Part shown: piece by piece, positions 8,045 to 19,513 of the stretch | How the letters are laid out: each line of letters starts with the position of its first letter | Position numbering within the stretch: position 1 is the first letter of the stretch | Source of the DNA: Caballeronia sordidicola | Lineage (GTDB): Bacteria; Pseudomonadota; Gammaproteobacteria; Burkholderiales; Burkholderiaceae | Length of the DNA: 64,000 nt | Assembly (NCBI RefSeq): GCF_002220365.1 | Contig: NZ_MTHB01000096.1 | Span: 1-64,000, forward strand | Reading direction: 5' to 3' | Notes under the pieces: model-generated | The model's input: the letters and a program-made list of their open reading frames with translations, nothing else | Database searches by the model: none | Told to the model about the DNA's origin: nothing | Position numbers and translations under genes: made by a program

Positions 8045-9256
8045 TTAACCCCGTTGCGCCAAAAGCCGCGTCACGCAAGCAACGAACCTCTCATTGCTCG
8101 CCTCCACGCCATACGCCCGCGCCCGTTCCAGCGCTTCACGCGTAAAGCCATCACGCAGGGCATGGTCCGATAACAAGCGCGACAATGCCTCTGCCATGGC
8201 GCCCACGTCGCCGATAGGAACCAGCAGCCCGAACCGGCCGTCGTCCAGGATCTCGCGCGGCCCCGTCGGGCAATCGGTGGAAATAACCGGCTTGCCAAGC
8301 GCCAGCGCCTCGAGCAGGACCATTGGCATGCCTTCGTAGCGCGAGCTGAGTACCAGCGCACTCGCATGCGCCACGACGGCGTGCGGATTGTTCCGATACC
8401 CCGTGAAATGCACCCGTTCCCCGATCCCCAACTCCGCCGCCAGCGCTTCCAGCTCACCGCGAAAACCACCGTCCCCGACAATCACCAGGTCTTCCTGCAA
8501 CCCATTGCCACCCTGCGTCCTGACAAGCTGTGCGTAAGCTCGCAGCAAGGTCCGGTGATCCTTCTGGATCTCGTCGAGCCGCGCCACTGAAACGATGTAC
8601 GGCCCGGCGCACGGCGGCGGTTCCACATATGCGCCGTTCTCGCGAATCCGGTCGATATCGATCGCATTCGGCAGCACGAACACATTGCGCAGATGGCCAT
8701 TGAACAGCTCGCTCGCTTCATCGGCCATCTGGTGGTTCAGCGCGGCGATGCCGTCGTAGCGCCCATATTGCGCGAGCAGACGTTTCATTTTCCGGCGCCG
8801 GCCGCCCAGCCGTGCATCGAAGCTGAAATGGTTCACGCCGAGCCACGCCACGCCGAAGCGGCCAGCCAGGCGGCGCAGCGACATGTCGAAGTCGATGATG
8901 ATGTCGTGACGCTGCGCCAGCGCGGCTACACGGGCCTTCACGTAGGGGCGCACCGCGAGCGTGTTGAAGACGTCGCGGCCGACACGGCCGAGCTTGCTTA
9001 ACCGCTGTGCGTAACGACGTGCCTGGAACAGGTTGAGCCAGGGTTTGTCGGTGAGAATCTCGACGCCGACGTCCGCGGGAACCAGCGCGCGAAAGCGCTG
9101 TTCGAACGCGGGGGAAGAAAACATGACGGACAGCGTCACCGTGAAGCGCGCGCGGTCGTAGATCCGCAGCCACTGCATCAACGACGATTCGATGCCACCG
9201 TCATTGAAATCCGCGATGTGAAACAGCACCGCGATGCGCTTCGAGGGCTGCGCCAT
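8045..9256 (-). CDS. Family-4 glycosyltransferase, probably LPS core
   Basis: The protein has a GT-B fold, with an N-terminal acceptor domain (IAVLFHIADFNDGGIESSLMQW) and a C-terminal GT4 donor domain. The donor domain carries VSVARLDEIQKDHRTLLRAY, LVIVGDGGFRGELEALA, VHFTGYRNNP and the EX7E-type segment SRYEGMPMVLLEALALGKPVI. The start at 9256 (MAQPSKRIAV) is preferred over an earlier ATG at 9280, because homology begins there. It lies tail to tail with waaA, which suggests a core oligosaccharide transferase. Donor and acceptor sugars are not evident. Confidence 0.85.
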   Translation of the reverse strand: MAQPSKRIAVLFHIADFNDGGIESSLMQWLRIYDRARFTVTLSVMFSSPAFEQRFRALVPADVGVEILTDKPWLNLFQARRYAQRLSKLGRVGRDVFNTLAVRPYVKARVAALAQRHDIIIDFDMSLRRLAGRFGVAWLGVNHFSFDARLGGRRRKMKRLLAQYGRYDGIAALNHQMADEASELFNGHLRNVFVLPNAIDIDRIRENGAYVEPPPCAGPYIVSVARLDEIQKDHRTLLRAYAQLVRTQGGNGLQEDLVIVGDGGFRGELEALAAELGIGERVHFTGYRNNPHAVVAHASALVLSSRYEGMPMVLLEALALGKPVISTDCPTGPREILDDGRFGLLVPIGDVGAMAEALSRLLSDHALRDGFTREALERARAYGVEASNERFVACVTRLLAQRG

Positions 9257-9438
9257 GAGTGTCGAGGACGCTGTGGGCAACGGGTTCAGCCGTACGGCGG
9301 CGTCGCGAATGAGGAGCGTGTCAGGACTGTCGATCAGAGGTCTCCGGAAGCGGGCCTATGGCCGTAAAAAGGGCAAGGCGACATGTTAACGCACTCGATC
9401 GGGCGGGAACAGTTTCTTCCAGCGGCCGAAACCTGCGC

Positions 9439-10089
9439 TCAGGCCGCGAGCAGCCCCTTCTTTTCGATGAACCGAATCACGACGTCGAGCCCTTCCAGCG
9501 CCTTCAGGTTGCACATGACAAATGGCCGTTCTCCGCGCATCTTCCTGGCATCGGAGGCCATGATGTCGAGATTTGCGCCTACATAGGGCGCCAAGTCGAT
9601 CTTGTTGATGACCAGCAGGTCGGATTTCGTGATACCCGGGCCGCCCTTGCGCGGAATTTTTTCGCCGCCGGCGACATCGATCACGTAGATAGTCAGGTCC
9701 GATAATTCCGGGCTGAAGGTGGCCGCGAGATTATCCCCACCCGATTCGATGAACACGATATCTGCGTCCGGGAAACGCTCGATCATCTGGTCGACCGCTT
9801 CCAGGTTGATGGATGCGTCTTCGCGGATCGCCGTGTGCGGGCAGCCGCCCGTTTCCACACCCATGATGCGTTCGGCCGGCAAAGCGCCCGCAACCGTCAG
9901 CAGGCGCTGATCCTCTTTCGTATAGATGTCGTTGGTGATCGCGACTAGGTCGTATTTGTCGCGCATCGCCTTGCAGAGCATTTCGAGCAGCGTGGTCTTG
10001 CCCGAGCCGACCGGGCCTCCCACGCCCACGCGCAAGGGCGGCAGTTTCTTGGAGCGGCGGGCAGCGGCGGAATAGACGGGTGCGTTCAT
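9439..10089 (-). CDS. ureG: Urease accessory GTPase UreG
   Basis: UreG is the SIMIBI-class GTPase that, with UreD, UreF and UreE, drives GTP-dependent nickel delivery and lysine carbamylation in urease. The 216 residues show the P-loop [27 protein letters not shown], the metal-binding [15 protein letters not shown] with the CPH motif, [17 protein letters not shown] and NKIDLA. It begins 6 bases after ureF and is the last gene of the urease operon. Confidence 0.97.
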   Translation of the reverse strand: MNAPVYSAAARRSKKLPPLRVGVGGPVGSGKTTLLEMLCKAMRDKYDLVAITNDIYTKEDQRLLTVAGALPAERIMGVETGGCPHTAIREDASINLEAVDQMIERFPDADIVFIESGGDNLAATFSPELSDLTIYVIDVAGGEKIPRKGGPGITKSDLLVINKIDLAPYVGANLDIMASDARKMRGERPFVMCNLKALEGLDVVIRFIEKKGLLAA

Positions 10090-10095
10090 GTTTTC

Positions 10096-10776
10096 TTAAG
10101 AGCGGAACAAGCGTGAATATTGTGATTCGTGGCGCGCCGAGAGAATGCCAAGTTGCGGCGCGAAGGTGTTGATTTCGCCGGGCGAGGTGTCGAGCGCTTT
10201 TTCTACAGCGGTATCGATAGCAACGCGCAACGCAACAATGATCCGCTGTCCCGCGATCTGGCCTAGTGGCACGGCTTTTAACGCGGCGGCGGCCTGGTTT
10301 TCGACCCACGAAAAGGCGTAGGCGGCGAGAGCGGCGCCGGTGGCGGCATCGTTGGCGTAGGCGGCGAAGGCAAACGCGGTCGGCTGCGAGACGGGTTTGA
10401 TGGCGTTCAGCGTCGCGAGGCGCTCGGCGTCGCCCCATTCGAGCTGCGTGCACAACTGCGCAAGCGACCAGCCCATTTGCTGCGTCTCGCGACGCAATTC
10501 CGAGGACTCGCGGCTGGCGAGGAATTCTTCATCGGCGGCCGCAAGTCCTGCTGCATCGTGATCGCGCCAGCGGGTCATCTGATGGGCAAGGAACGGCAAC
10601 TCGCCGCGTGCGAGCACATTGGTCAAGCCGCTGGCGATCCATTCGCGGGCGCTGTCGCCATCGTGGATCAAGCCATGTTCTATCGCCGACTCAAGACCCT
10701 GCGAGTAACTGAACGCGCCGATAGGCAACGCCGGCGACGCCAGATGAAGCAGGGCCGTGAGCTCAGCGATGCGCAT
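10096..10776 (-). CDS. ureF: Urease accessory protein UreF
   Basis: UreF is the helical scaffold that recruits UreG to the urease-UreD complex. The start at 10776 gives [20 protein letters not shown], the conserved UreF N-terminus, with [14 protein letters not shown] and a conserved C-terminus near [19 protein letters not shown]. The same frame stays open about 140 bases further upstream, but that part is antisense-free shadow of the UreE histidine tail and gives a non-conserved extension. ureF overlaps the ureE end by 14 bases and leads ureG by 6, so the three are coupled. Confidence 0.95.
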   Translation of the reverse strand: MRIAELTALLHLASPALPIGAFSYSQGLESAIEHGLIHDGDSAREWIASGLTNVLARGELPFLAHQMTRWRDHDAAGLAAADEEFLASRESSELRRETQQMGWSLAQLCTQLEWGDAERLATLNAIKPVSQPTAFAFAAYANDAATGAALAAYAFSWVENQAAAALKAVPLGQIAGQRIIVALRVAIDTAVEKALDTSPGEINTFAPQLGILSARHESQYSRLFRS

Positions 10777-11419
10777 GACCGTGGCCGTGGCCGTGAGCTG
10801 CGTGGTCGTGTGCGTGATCTTGAGCGCCATGGTCCGCGTGCCCATGCGCGCACTGCGAATGGTCGCCATGGTCGTGGCCTGCGCCGTGCGCGTGTCCATG
10901 ATCGTGCCCGTGATGTTCATCGAAGACCTTTTGCGCGAGCGCGTAGTCCTCTACAAACGTCTCGTCATGGCCATGCTTGTGACCGCCGCCATACGCGCCC
11001 GTTTCCGGTTGAAACGGCGCCGTCGCGTGATCCACATGCGCGCCCAGACGCTTCAGCATGTCTTCCAGCACCGGATCAGCTTCCAGTTTCAACTGACCCG
11101 CAGTCACTTCCACCGGCGTGTGACGATTACCCAAGTGGTATGCGGCGCGCGTCAGGGTAATAGGATCGTGGGCGTGTACAACCAGCACATCCTGCGGCGC
11201 TGCGATCACGCGCACGAGGCCGCCGTCGTCTGCGACCAGCATGTCGCTGTCGCGCAGCACCGTGCCGCGCGGCAGCACCAGCGCAATTTCTTCACCGTTA
11301 TCCAGCGTGGCCGCGAGGCGGCTCTTGCAGCGGTCATCGAAGGGAAGGGTCAGCGTAGGCGCGCGTTTGATCAACGGTGCGGCAAGTTTCGCTTCGATAC
11401 GTTTGTCGATCGTGCGCAT
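10763..11419 (-). CDS. ureE: Urease nickel metallochaperone UreE
   Basis: UreE delivers nickel to UreG and urease. The N-terminal peptide-binding domain ([20 protein letters not shown]) is followed by the metal-binding domain ([13 protein letters not shown] with the conserved His). The tail after about residue 140 is very rich in histidine, with roughly 20 His in the last 52 residues in [14 protein letters not shown] runs ending at HAHR. Such tails bind several nickel ions and act as a store. The gene starts 7 bases after ureC. Confidence 0.95.
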   Translation of the reverse strand: MRTIDKRIEAKLAAPLIKRAPTLTLPFDDRCKSRLAATLDNGEEIALVLPRGTVLRDSDMLVADDGGLVRVIAAPQDVLVVHAHDPITLTRAAYHLGNRHTPVEVTAGQLKLEADPVLEDMLKRLGAHVDHATAPFQPETGAYGGGHKHGHDETFVEDYALAQKVFDEHHGHDHGHAHGAGHDHGDHSQCAHGHADHGAQDHAHDHAAHGHGHGHAHR

Positions 11420-11426
11420 GAAAGTC

Positions 11427-13133
<1,707 letters not shown>

Positions 13134-13155
13134 GTCGAGAATCCTGAAGTTGAGA

Positions 13156-13461
13156 TCAAAGCGGACCCATCACGAGGCCGTTAAAGCCATAGACTCGGCG
13201 ATCGCCTGCCAGCGCCACGAGTTCAACCGTGCGTTCCTGGCCGGGCTCGAAGCGCACGGCCGTACCCGATGCAATGTTCAGCCGGAAGCCCCTCGCCTTG
13301 TCGCGTTCGAATGCGAGCGCCGTGTTGACTTCGAAGAAATGAAAATGCGAACCGACCTGCACCGGCCGGTCACCTGTATTCGATACCGTCACGGACACCG
13401 TCTCGCGGCCCGCGTTGAGTTCGTGCTCACCATCGTCGATGAGATATTCGCCGGGAATCAT
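13156..13461 (-). CDS. ureB: Urease beta subunit UreB
   Basis: This non-catalytic structural subunit of 101 residues has the family-typical [20 protein letters not shown] start, [18 protein letters not shown] in the middle and [17 protein letters not shown] near the end. It assembles with UreA and UreC into the trimeric urease. It is a separate gene here, as in other beta-proteobacteria, not fused to UreA as in Helicobacter. Confidence 0.97.
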   Translation of the reverse strand: MIPGEYLIDDGEHELNAGRETVSVTVSNTGDRPVQVGSHFHFFEVNTALAFERDKARGFRLNIASGTAVRFEPGQERTVELVALAGDRRVYGFNGLVMGPL

Positions 13462-13492
13462 GCGCGGCTCCTTTCATAAGAGTGCTGCAAGT

Positions 13493-13795
13493 TCAGGGAA
13501 TCGGATGATGCACGGTCACGAGCTTGGTGCCGTCGGGGAAGGTGGCTTCTATCTGGATGTCCGGGATCATTTCCGGCACGCCGTCCATCACGTCGTCGCG
13601 TGTGAGCAGCGTGGTGCCGTAGTGCATCACGTCGGCGACGGTACGACCGTCGCGTGCTGCTTCCATGAGCGCCGCCGAGATGAACGCGATGGCCTCCGGA
13701 TAGTTCAGCTTCAGCCCGCGTGCGCGTCGCCGTTCGGCGAGCAGCGCAGCGGTGAAGATCAGCAGCTTGTCTTTTTCGCGGTGAGTGAGCTTCAT
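13493..13795 (-). CDS. ureA: Urease gamma subunit UreA
   Basis: The smallest urease subunit (100 residues) starts [20 protein letters not shown] and contains [21 protein letters not shown] and the C-terminal VTVHHPIP, all diagnostic. It is the first structural urease gene and lies 80 bases downstream of an amino acid ABC ATPase gene instead of next to ureD. That 80-base gap could hold a promoter (TTGCAA and TAGGAT are visible on the minus strand), but read-through from the transporter operon is equally possible. Confidence 0.97.
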   Translation of the reverse strand: MKLTHREKDKLLIFTAALLAERRRARGLKLNYPEAIAFISAALMEAARDGRTVADVMHYGTTLLTRDDVMDGVPEMIPDIQIEATFPDGTKLVTVHHPIP

Positions 13796-13875
13796 GGGAT
13801 TGGGACGTGTCTTGGATTAGGCCGATTTTGCCAACGTCATTGTTGCAAGAATCCTAGCATTGCAACCCTACGATT

Positions 13876-14595
13876 TCATTGGATGAATTTGCGTAGCTCG
13901 ATGGTCGTCGGCCGCTCGAAGATCTCCTCCGGCGTGCCGCTTTCCCACACGCGACCCTGATGCATGAACACGACCTTGTTCGACACACGGCGCGCAAAGC
14001 GCATCTCGTGCGTGACCATGATGAGTGTCATGCCATCGGCGGCGAGGCTTTCCACGACGGCCAGCACTTCGCCCACCAGTTCAGGGTCGAGCGCGGACGT
14101 GATTTCATCGCAAAGCAGGACCGTCGGTTGCATCGCGAGCGCGCGGGCGATAGCCACGCGCTGCTGCTGTCCACCCGACAGTTGTTCGGGATAGGCGTTG
14201 AATTTATCGGCGAGGCCGACGCGTTCAAGTACCTGCTCGGCGGTCGCGCGCGCCTTTGCCTTGTGAACCTTTTTCACCACGGTCTGCGCGAGCATCACGT
14301 TCTGTCCGGCGGTGAGATGCGGGAACAGGTTGTACTGCTGGAACACCATGCCGACTTTCAGGCGCAGCGCACGCAGATCCGCATGACGAGCGTCCATGTG
14401 TTCGCCGTCGATTTCGATCGACCCTTCGTCGATACTTTCCAGTCCGTTCAAGGTCCGCAGCAAGGTGCTTTTACCCGAGCCGCTGCGTCCAATGATTGCC
14501 ACCACCTGTCCCGATTCGACCGAGAAATCGATGCCTTTCAGGACCTGGTTCGCGCCGAACTGCTTCTTGAGGTTTTGCGTTTCAACGAGCGGCAT
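13876..14595 (-). CDS. Polar amino acid ABC transporter ATP-binding protein
   Basis: This ATPase of the HisP/GlnQ class has 239 residues: Walker A GRSGSGKSTLL, Q-loop VFQQYNLFPHLTAGQNV, signature LSGGQQQRVAIARALAM, Walker B VLLCDEITSALDPEL and switch His in MVTHEMRFAR. It powers import through the two permeases just upstream, and its start overlaps the permease end by 14 bases. Substrate is not readable from the ATPase. Its position directly before ureA is unusual. Confidence 0.93.
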   Translation of the reverse strand: MPLVETQNLKKQFGANQVLKGIDFSVESGQVVAIIGRSGSGKSTLLRTLNGLESIDEGSIEIDGEHMDARHADLRALRLKVGMVFQQYNLFPHLTAGQNVMLAQTVVKKVHKAKARATAEQVLERVGLADKFNAYPEQLSGGQQQRVAIARALAMQPTVLLCDEITSALDPELVGEVLAVVESLAADGMTLIMVTHEMRFARRVSNKVVFMHQGRVWESGTPEEIFERPTTIELRKFIQ

Positions 14596-15232
14596 TCCAT
14601 TTCCTTTCGAGCGTGCGCGCGTAGCGGGTAAGCGGATAACAAATCACGAAATAGATCACGGCAACAAGACCGTAGACCACGAACGGCCTGAACGTCGCGT
14701 TCGAAATCATCGTGCCGGCTTTGGTGAGTTCGGTGAAGCCGATGATCGAGACCAGCGCCGTGTCCTTCACGGCTTGCACGCCGAAGCCGACCGTCGGCCC
14801 GATGGCGATGCGCGTGGCTTGCGGAAGGATCACGTGGCGCAGTTGCTCGAGGTAATTCATCGCGAGGCTGGACGACGCTTCCCATTGACCCTTGGGAATT
14901 GCTTCAACGCAGCCGCGCCAGATCTCGGCGAGATAGGCGCTGGTGAACAACGTGAGGCCGACCGTTGCAGCAATCCATGGCTGGACCTCGATGCCGAGCA
15001 ACGGCAAGCCGAAGAACACGAGGAACAATTGCATCAGCAGCGGCGTGCCCTGGAAGATCTCGATATAGACCTTCACGATAGTGCGCAATACTCGCGAACT
15101 CGAGACCCGCATGATGAGCAGGACGAAGCCCACGATACCGCCGGCTACGAACGAAACGATCGACAGCACGATGGTCCAGCGGGCCGCAAGCAACAGGTTG
15201 GTGAGTATCTGCTCGAAGGTAAATTCGATCAT
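14582..15232 (-). CDS. Amino acid ABC transporter permease (second)
   Basis: A HisM/HisQ-family membrane subunit of 216 residues with several hydrophobic helices. The EAA loop interacts with the ATPase: AYLAEIWRGCVEAIPKGQWEA, then LRHVILPQATRIAIGP. IEIFQGTPLLMQLFLVFFGL is the family hallmark. It overlaps the preceding permease by 4 bases and the ATPase gene by 14, so translation is coupled. Substrate specificity is set by the binding protein at 15955. Confidence 0.92.
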   Translation of the reverse strand: MIEFTFEQILTNLLLAARWTIVLSIVSFVAGGIVGFVLLIMRVSSSRVLRTIVKVYIEIFQGTPLLMQLFLVFFGLPLLGIEVQPWIAATVGLTLFTSAYLAEIWRGCVEAIPKGQWEASSSLAMNYLEQLRHVILPQATRIAIGPTVGFGVQAVKDTALVSIIGFTELTKAGTMISNATFRPFVVYGLVAVIYFVICYPLTRYARTLERKWNAAR

Positions 15233-15906
15233 CGGGCACCTCGCAGATTGCGCGCGAACAGGCGTTTGCCTGCTTCGTTGAGCGCGAAGCGCAGGAGGAT
15301 CGCCATCACGAGATAAGCAGCCGTGATCAGGAAATACGTTTCGAACGCGCGGAAGTTGCGCGACTGGATGTAGCTCGCGGCGTAGGTCAGGTCGGCCACG
15401 GATATCTGCGATACAACAGCCGAACCGAGCATCGTGATCACGATCTGGCTGGTGAGGGCAGGGAACACCTTGGCGATGGCTTGCGGCAAGACCACATGCC
15501 TGAAGGTCTCGCCACGTGTCATGGCAAGCGACGCCGCTGCTTCAAGATGCCCCTTCGGCACGGCGGCGATACCCGAGCGAATGATCTCCACCGAATACGC
15601 GCCGAGGTTGAGTGTCATGGCGAGCACGGCGGCGACGTATTCATCGATACGAATACCCAGCGCCGGCAGCCCGAAGAACACGAAGAACAATTGCACGATG
15701 AACGGCGTATTGCGGATCGCTTCTACGTAGCCGCCAACGAACGAGCGCACCGCCGGGTACTTGCTGCCTTTGCCCGCAGCACCGAGTATGCCGACCGTGA
15801 GGCCGAGCACGGTCGATACGGCGGTCAGCCCGAGCGTGACCGCCGCGCCGCTCGCAAACATGCCGGCGTATTGCCCGAGATCGCCGAACTGGAGTTGATA
15901 AGCCAT
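15229..15906 (-). CDS. Amino acid ABC transporter permease (first)
   Basis: This homologue of the second permease has 225 residues. It carries YVEAIRNTPFIVQLFFVFFGL and the EAA loop AYSVEIIRSGIAAVPKGHLEA followed by FRHVVLPQAIAKVFPAL. Together the two form a heterodimeric channel in the inner membrane. It starts about 50 bases after the binding-protein gene. Confidence 0.92.
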   Translation of the reverse strand: MAYQLQFGDLGQYAGMFASGAAVTLGLTAVSTVLGLTVGILGAAGKGSKYPAVRSFVGGYVEAIRNTPFIVQLFFVFFGLPALGIRIDEYVAAVLAMTLNLGAYSVEIIRSGIAAVPKGHLEAAASLAMTRGETFRHVVLPQAIAKVFPALTSQIVITMLGSAVVSQISVADLTYAASYIQSRNFRAFETYFLITAAYLVMAILLRFALNEAGKRLFARNLRGAR

Positions 15907-15954
15907 TAAAGCGGCGCCTTGTTATTTAAGCTTGATCTGGAGTGACGCGCGAGA

Positions 15955-16758
15955 CTACAAACCTGCCGGCAACGGTGCCTTGAACCACTTCTGCGACATG
16001 GCTTCGAGCGAGCCGTCCTTTTTCGACTGGGCGATGGCCGCATCGACTTTAGCCAGCAGGCGCGGTTCATTCTTGTTCATGCCGACGAAACACGGCGAGT
16101 TCTTGATCACGAACTTCGGCTCCGGACGGCGCGGGGGATTCTTCGCGAGGATCGCTGCAGCCACGATGTTGCCCGCCGCGATCAGCTGAACCTGGCCGGA
16201 GAGAAATGCCTGGATGGTCGCGTTGTTGTCTTCGAAACGCTTGATGGTCGCGTTCGGCGCCATTTGCGTGAGCGCGATTTCTTCGAGCGCACCGCGCGTC
16301 GCTCCTACCGTCTTGCCGGTCAGGTCGGCGGGACCGGTGACCTTGATATCGGCGGGGCCGAACACGCCCTGGAAGTACGGGGCGTAAGCCGCGGAAAAGT
16401 CCATGACCTTCTCGCGGTCCGGCGTCTTGCCCAGCGACGAGATCACCAGGTCCACCTTGTTGGTCGTCAGATACGGCACACGATTCGCGCTGTTGACCGG
16501 CACGAGTTCGAGCTTCACGCCCAGCGATTTGGCGAGCAGCGCGGCCATGTCGATGTCATAACCCTGGGGCTGCATATCGCCGCCGACCGCGCCGAACGGC
16601 GGGTAATCCTCCGGCACGGCGACTTTCAGGACGCCGGCTTTCGTGATGTTATCGAGCGCGTCGGCGTGGGCGGTGAGCGGGACTAGAGCAAGAGTCGGGA
16701 GGGCGATGAGGGCAGCGACTGCCGTGCGAAGAGCGTTGCGGCGAAGCGTGTTGGTCAT
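15955..16758 (-). CDS. Periplasmic amino acid-binding protein
   Basis: This family-3 solute-binding protein begins with a Sec signal (LRTAVAALIALPTLALVPL, cleavage after AHA). SBP_bac_3 features are GVLKVAVPEDYPPFGAVGGD, GYDIDMAALLAKSLGVKLEL, the TNKVDLVISSLGKTPDREK segment and VGATRGALEEIAL. The ATG at 16758 has AAGGAAAGAG ahead; an upstream ATG at 16803 would place extra residues before the signal. A sigma-54-like promoter lies 76 bases upstream. Binding a basic or polar amino acid is likely; which one is unknown. Confidence 0.9.
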   Translation of the reverse strand: MTNTLRRNALRTAVAALIALPTLALVPLTAHADALDNITKAGVLKVAVPEDYPPFGAVGGDMQPQGYDIDMAALLAKSLGVKLELVPVNSANRVPYLTTNKVDLVISSLGKTPDREKVMDFSAAYAPYFQGVFGPADIKVTGPADLTGKTVGATRGALEEIALTQMAPNATIKRFEDNNATIQAFLSGQVQLIAAGNIVAAAILAKNPPRRPEPKFVIKNSPCFVGMNKNEPRLLAKVDAAIAQSKKDGSLEAMSQKWFKAPLPAGL

Positions 16759-16833
16759 TTGATTCTCTTTCCTTGGATCGCGATGTGGCGCGGTGCGTCT
16801 CATTCATGGACGCACTCGTCGGAAAGGGAGTAA

Positions 16834-16849
16834 AGCGAGAGTCGTGCCA
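16834..16849 (-). promoter_or_regulatory. Sigma-54-like promoter, amino acid transporter operon
   Basis: On the minus strand the sequence is TGGCACGACTCTCGCT, with an exact -24 block TGGCACG and GG-N10-GC spacing. A start of transcription would be expected about 12 bases downstream, ahead of the binding-protein gene. GC-rich dyads further upstream (for example GCGCACAATTGCGC) may be activator sites, but do not match NtrC sites closely. Confidence 0.7.
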
Positions 16850-16962
16850 TTCGCTTTGCGCCTTTCTGGATGGGCCTGAGCGAGATACCCACCTTGGCGA
16901 TGCACAAAGTATGGGCGCAATTGTGCGCTTTTATGGTGCGCATTTTCTGAGGAATTACCCGG

Positions 16963-17862
16963 CTACGTTGTCCAAAGCCGTAATGGTCTGGCGTCAGTGC
17001 CGTGAATGAGCGGGCGCAACGTAGTCCAGCATTCGATCATTAATTGTTGGAGTGGCTCCATCGAATGGCTTGCGGCTCGGATGATCATGACACCCGGTGC
17101 GACGCATGAGGCGGCGGCGCGGAGGGTTTCATTGAACGGAAGGCGTGCTGTCAGGAACTCCGCCAGCGCGTCGTCACAGGCGGCGCCGATTGCCCAGAAC
17201 GTGCCATAGGCGGGAAAGCCTGCGAGACCCTGCGGCGCGAGGCGCAAAGGATCGTCAGCGCAGAGCAGCGCGCGTTCGAACCAGCGCAGCCGGCCCTGGC
17301 TGTCTTTGATCCGCGCCGTGGAGACCAGCCGACCGTCCGACCACCGTTCGCCGGCTGCCTGACGGCCCAGTTGCATCGCGTCCCAGCCGAGAGCCGTCGC
17401 CGTCGGGTCTACCGTCAGCGTGAAATCCAGCGCCACGTTTGATGACTCGAACACGATGTTGTTCTGCGGTAACCAGTCGAGCCTGGCGTGCGCGCCGACG
17501 CGGATATCGATGCGCTGCGTCGCGAGCTTGCCGTTCGCCTTGTACCACTTGGTCGCGCCCGGCGTAGTGATGACGGCGTGCGTTTGCCCAGCTAGGTCGA
17601 TGTCGATTGCAAGCCGGTCGCCGCCCGCCACGCCGCCCGGCGGATGCACGATCACCGCGTGGCAGATGCTCTCGCCTTCGGGGTACAAGGGCCGTTGCAT
17701 GCGCAAAGGCCCAACATGCTTTCTGTGAGTGAGCGCTGTGCGCCCGGAAGATTGAGGCGTGAAGCCGAGTTCGAGCTTGCCATGCCACTCGCCGGTATCG
17801 GAGGCAGAGGCTGTTTCGGAGGCGGTAGCTGGCAGCAGTGCGGCTATAGGTTCGTGATGCAT
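16963..17862 (-). CDS. ureD: Urease accessory protein UreD
   Basis: UreD (UreH) binds apo-urease and recruits UreF/UreG for nickel insertion. The beta-helical family is recognised by [30 protein letters not shown], split here as [19 protein letters not shown] and [25 protein letters not shown]. Further stretches are [13 protein letters not shown] and [11 protein letters not shown]. The ATG at 17862 is preferred to a TTG at 17892. It follows urtE by 44 bases and so is probably the last gene of the urt operon. An amino acid transporter operon separates it from ureABCEFG. Confidence 0.95.
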   Translation of the reverse strand: MHHEPIAALLPATASETASASDTGEWHGKLELGFTPQSSGRTALTHRKHVGPLRMQRPLYPEGESICHAVIVHPPGGVAGGDRLAIDIDLAGQTHAVITTPGATKWYKANGKLATQRIDIRVGAHARLDWLPQNNIVFESSNVALDFTLTVDPTATALGWDAMQLGRQAAGERWSDGRLVSTARIKDSQGRLRWFERALLCADDPLRLAPQGLAGFPAYGTFWAIGAACDDALAEFLTARLPFNETLRAAASCVAPGVMIIRAASHSMEPLQQLMIECWTTLRPLIHGTDARPLRLWTT

Positions 17863-17906
17863 GAGGCTTTCTAAGTCGGAGCAAGTCGCCAATAGTACGG
17901 CGAGCG

Positions 17907-18599
17907 TCAGACCGCGATCAACTCCCGCACGCCTTCTGCTTCCATATCCACGCCCGCGCCACCCGCGACGATCTCGCCGCGGCTCATCACCCAGTAGCGG
18001 TCGGCCAACTCGCGGGCGAAGTCGTAGTACTGCTCCACGAGCAACACCGTCATGCCCATTTCATCGACGAGTTGACGCAACGTGCGCCCGATATCCTGGA
18101 TGATGGACGGTTGGATGCCTTCGGTGGGTTCGTCGAGGATCAGCAACTGTGGTTCGCTCATCAATGCACGGCCGATCGCCAACTGCTGTTGCTGGCCGCC
18201 CGACAGATCACCGCCGCGCCGGCTTTTCATCTCCTTCAACACCGGGAACAGTTCGTAGATCCGGTCCGGCACCTTCGATGGCGATTTGCGGCTCGCCGCG
18301 CCCACCAGCAGGTTCTCTTCTACGGTCAGACGCCCGAAGATGTCGCGTCCTTGCGGCACATAAGCCAGGCCGCTCGATACGCGCTTGTAAGTGGGCATCG
18401 ACGAGATCTTCGCGCCGCGCCAGGAGATCGTGCCGCTTTTGGTGGGCACCACGCCCATCAGGCAGCGCAGCAAGGTGGTCTTGCCCACGCCATTGCGACC
18501 CAGCAGCACCGTGAGCTTTCCATCGGGCACGGTCATCTTCACATCGCGCAGGATGTGACTGCCGCCGTAGAACTGGTTGAGGGAATCGACTTCGAGCAT
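17907..18599 (-). CDS. urtE: Urea ABC transporter ATPase UrtE
   Basis: This LivF-like ATPase of 230 residues is one of the two ATPases of the high-affinity urea transporter. It shows Walker [36 protein letters not shown], signature [16 protein letters not shown], Walker [17 protein letters not shown] and [13 protein letters not shown]. The EGIQPSII stretch is typical of UrtE rather than generic LivF. It lies 26 bases after urtD. Confidence 0.95.
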   Translation of the reverse strand: MLEVDSLNQFYGGSHILRDVKMTVPDGKLTVLLGRNGVGKTTLLRCLMGVVPTKSGTISWRGAKISSMPTYKRVSSGLAYVPQGRDIFGRLTVEENLLVGAASRKSPSKVPDRIYELFPVLKEMKSRRGGDLSGGQQQQLAIGRALMSEPQLLILDEPTEGIQPSIIQDIGRTLRQLVDEMGMTVLLVEQYYDFARELADRYWVMSRGEIVAGGAGVDMEAEGVRELIAV

Positions 18600-18625
18600 G
18601 GTGTTGAGCTTCCGTGGTGATCAAA

Positions 18626-19513
18626 TCAGCGGCCGAGGTACGACTCGATCACTTTCTCATTGCGCTTCACTTCGTCAAGCGTGCCGTGCGCAAGCACGCT
18701 GCCTTCAGCCATCACCGTCACGCGTCCCGTGTCGCCCGAGAGCGCCGCGACGAACTCCATGTCGTGCTCGACCACCATCATCGAACACGTGCCGCGCAGT
18801 TTATTGAGCAACTCCGCGAGCTGCATGGTTTCATGGTCCGTCATGCCGGCTGCCGGTTCATCGAGTAACAGCAGCGCCGGTTGCTGCATCAGCAACATGC
18901 CAATCTCCAGCCGCTGCTTCTGACCGTGCGAGAGCTCGCCCGCATAACGCGTGGCATCGGCTTCAAGGTGAATCAGCTCCAGCGTCTCTTCGATCCTTGC
19001 TTGTGCCGCCCGATCCAGCTTCGATCTGAGCGAGGCTAACCACCCCTTGTCGGTTTTCATGGCAAGTTCGAGGTTCTCCCACACCGGGTGGTTCTCGAAC
19101 ACCGTCGGCTTCTGGAATTTACGTCCAATGCCCGTGCGCGCGATCACCGGCTCCGACATGCGCGTGAGGTCAAACGTCTGGCCCAGAAACACCTTGCCCG
19201 AATCGGGGCGCGTCTTGCCGGTGATCACGTCCATCATCGTGGTCTTGCCCGCGCCGTTCGGCCCGATCACGCAGCGCAGTTCGCCTACATCAATGGACAG
19301 CGTCAGCTTGTTGAGCGCGCGGAATCCATCGAAGCTCACCGTCACGTCTTCCAGATACAGGATCGTGCCGTGCGAGACATCGATCTCGCCCGGCTCCAGC
19401 ACGTGGCCCAGGCCCGTGATGCCGTTCTGATTGCGCTCGCTCTTTTCATCCATTTCCGGCAGCGGCGGCAAGTCCACGATCAAGGCGTTGTACGCGTTAG
19501 CTAAAGTGTTCAA
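18626..19513 (-). CDS. urtD: Urea ABC transporter ATPase UrtD
   Basis: This LivG-like ATPase has Walker A GPNGAGKTTMMDVITGKTRP, IGRKFQKPTVFENHPVWENL, signature LSHGQKQRLEIGMLLMQ and Walker B LLLLDEPAAGMTDHET. An N-terminal extension of about 50 residues (DLPPLPEMDEKSERNQNGIT) precedes the ATPase domain. The start is taken as TTG 19513 overlapping the urtC stop (TTGA); an ATG at 19453 is the alternative. Confidence 0.94.
   Translation of the reverse strand: MNTLANAYNALIVDLPPLPEMDEKSERNQNGITGLGHVLEPGEIDVSHGTILYLEDVTVSFDGFRALNKLTLSIDVGELRCVIGPNGAGKTTMMDVITGKTRPDSGKVFLGQTFDLTRMSEPVIARTGIGRKFQKPTVFENHPVWENLELAMKTDKGWLASLRSKLDRAAQARIEETLELIHLEADATRYAGELSHGQKQRLEIGMLLMQQPALLLLDEPAAGMTDHETMQLAELLNKLRGTCSMMVVEHDMEFVAALSGDTGRVTVMAEGSVLAHGTLDEVKRNEKVIESYLGR

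Noticed and set aside
6894..8078. Minus-strand frame of about 390 codons opposite waaA
   Set aside because: It has Arg/His-rich antisense composition, no domain, and overlaps fully a well-supported gene.
10777..10920. Extended N-terminus of UreF rich in Thr and Met
   Set aside because: It is the out-of-frame reading of the UreE histidine tail codons; the conserved UreF start is at 10776.
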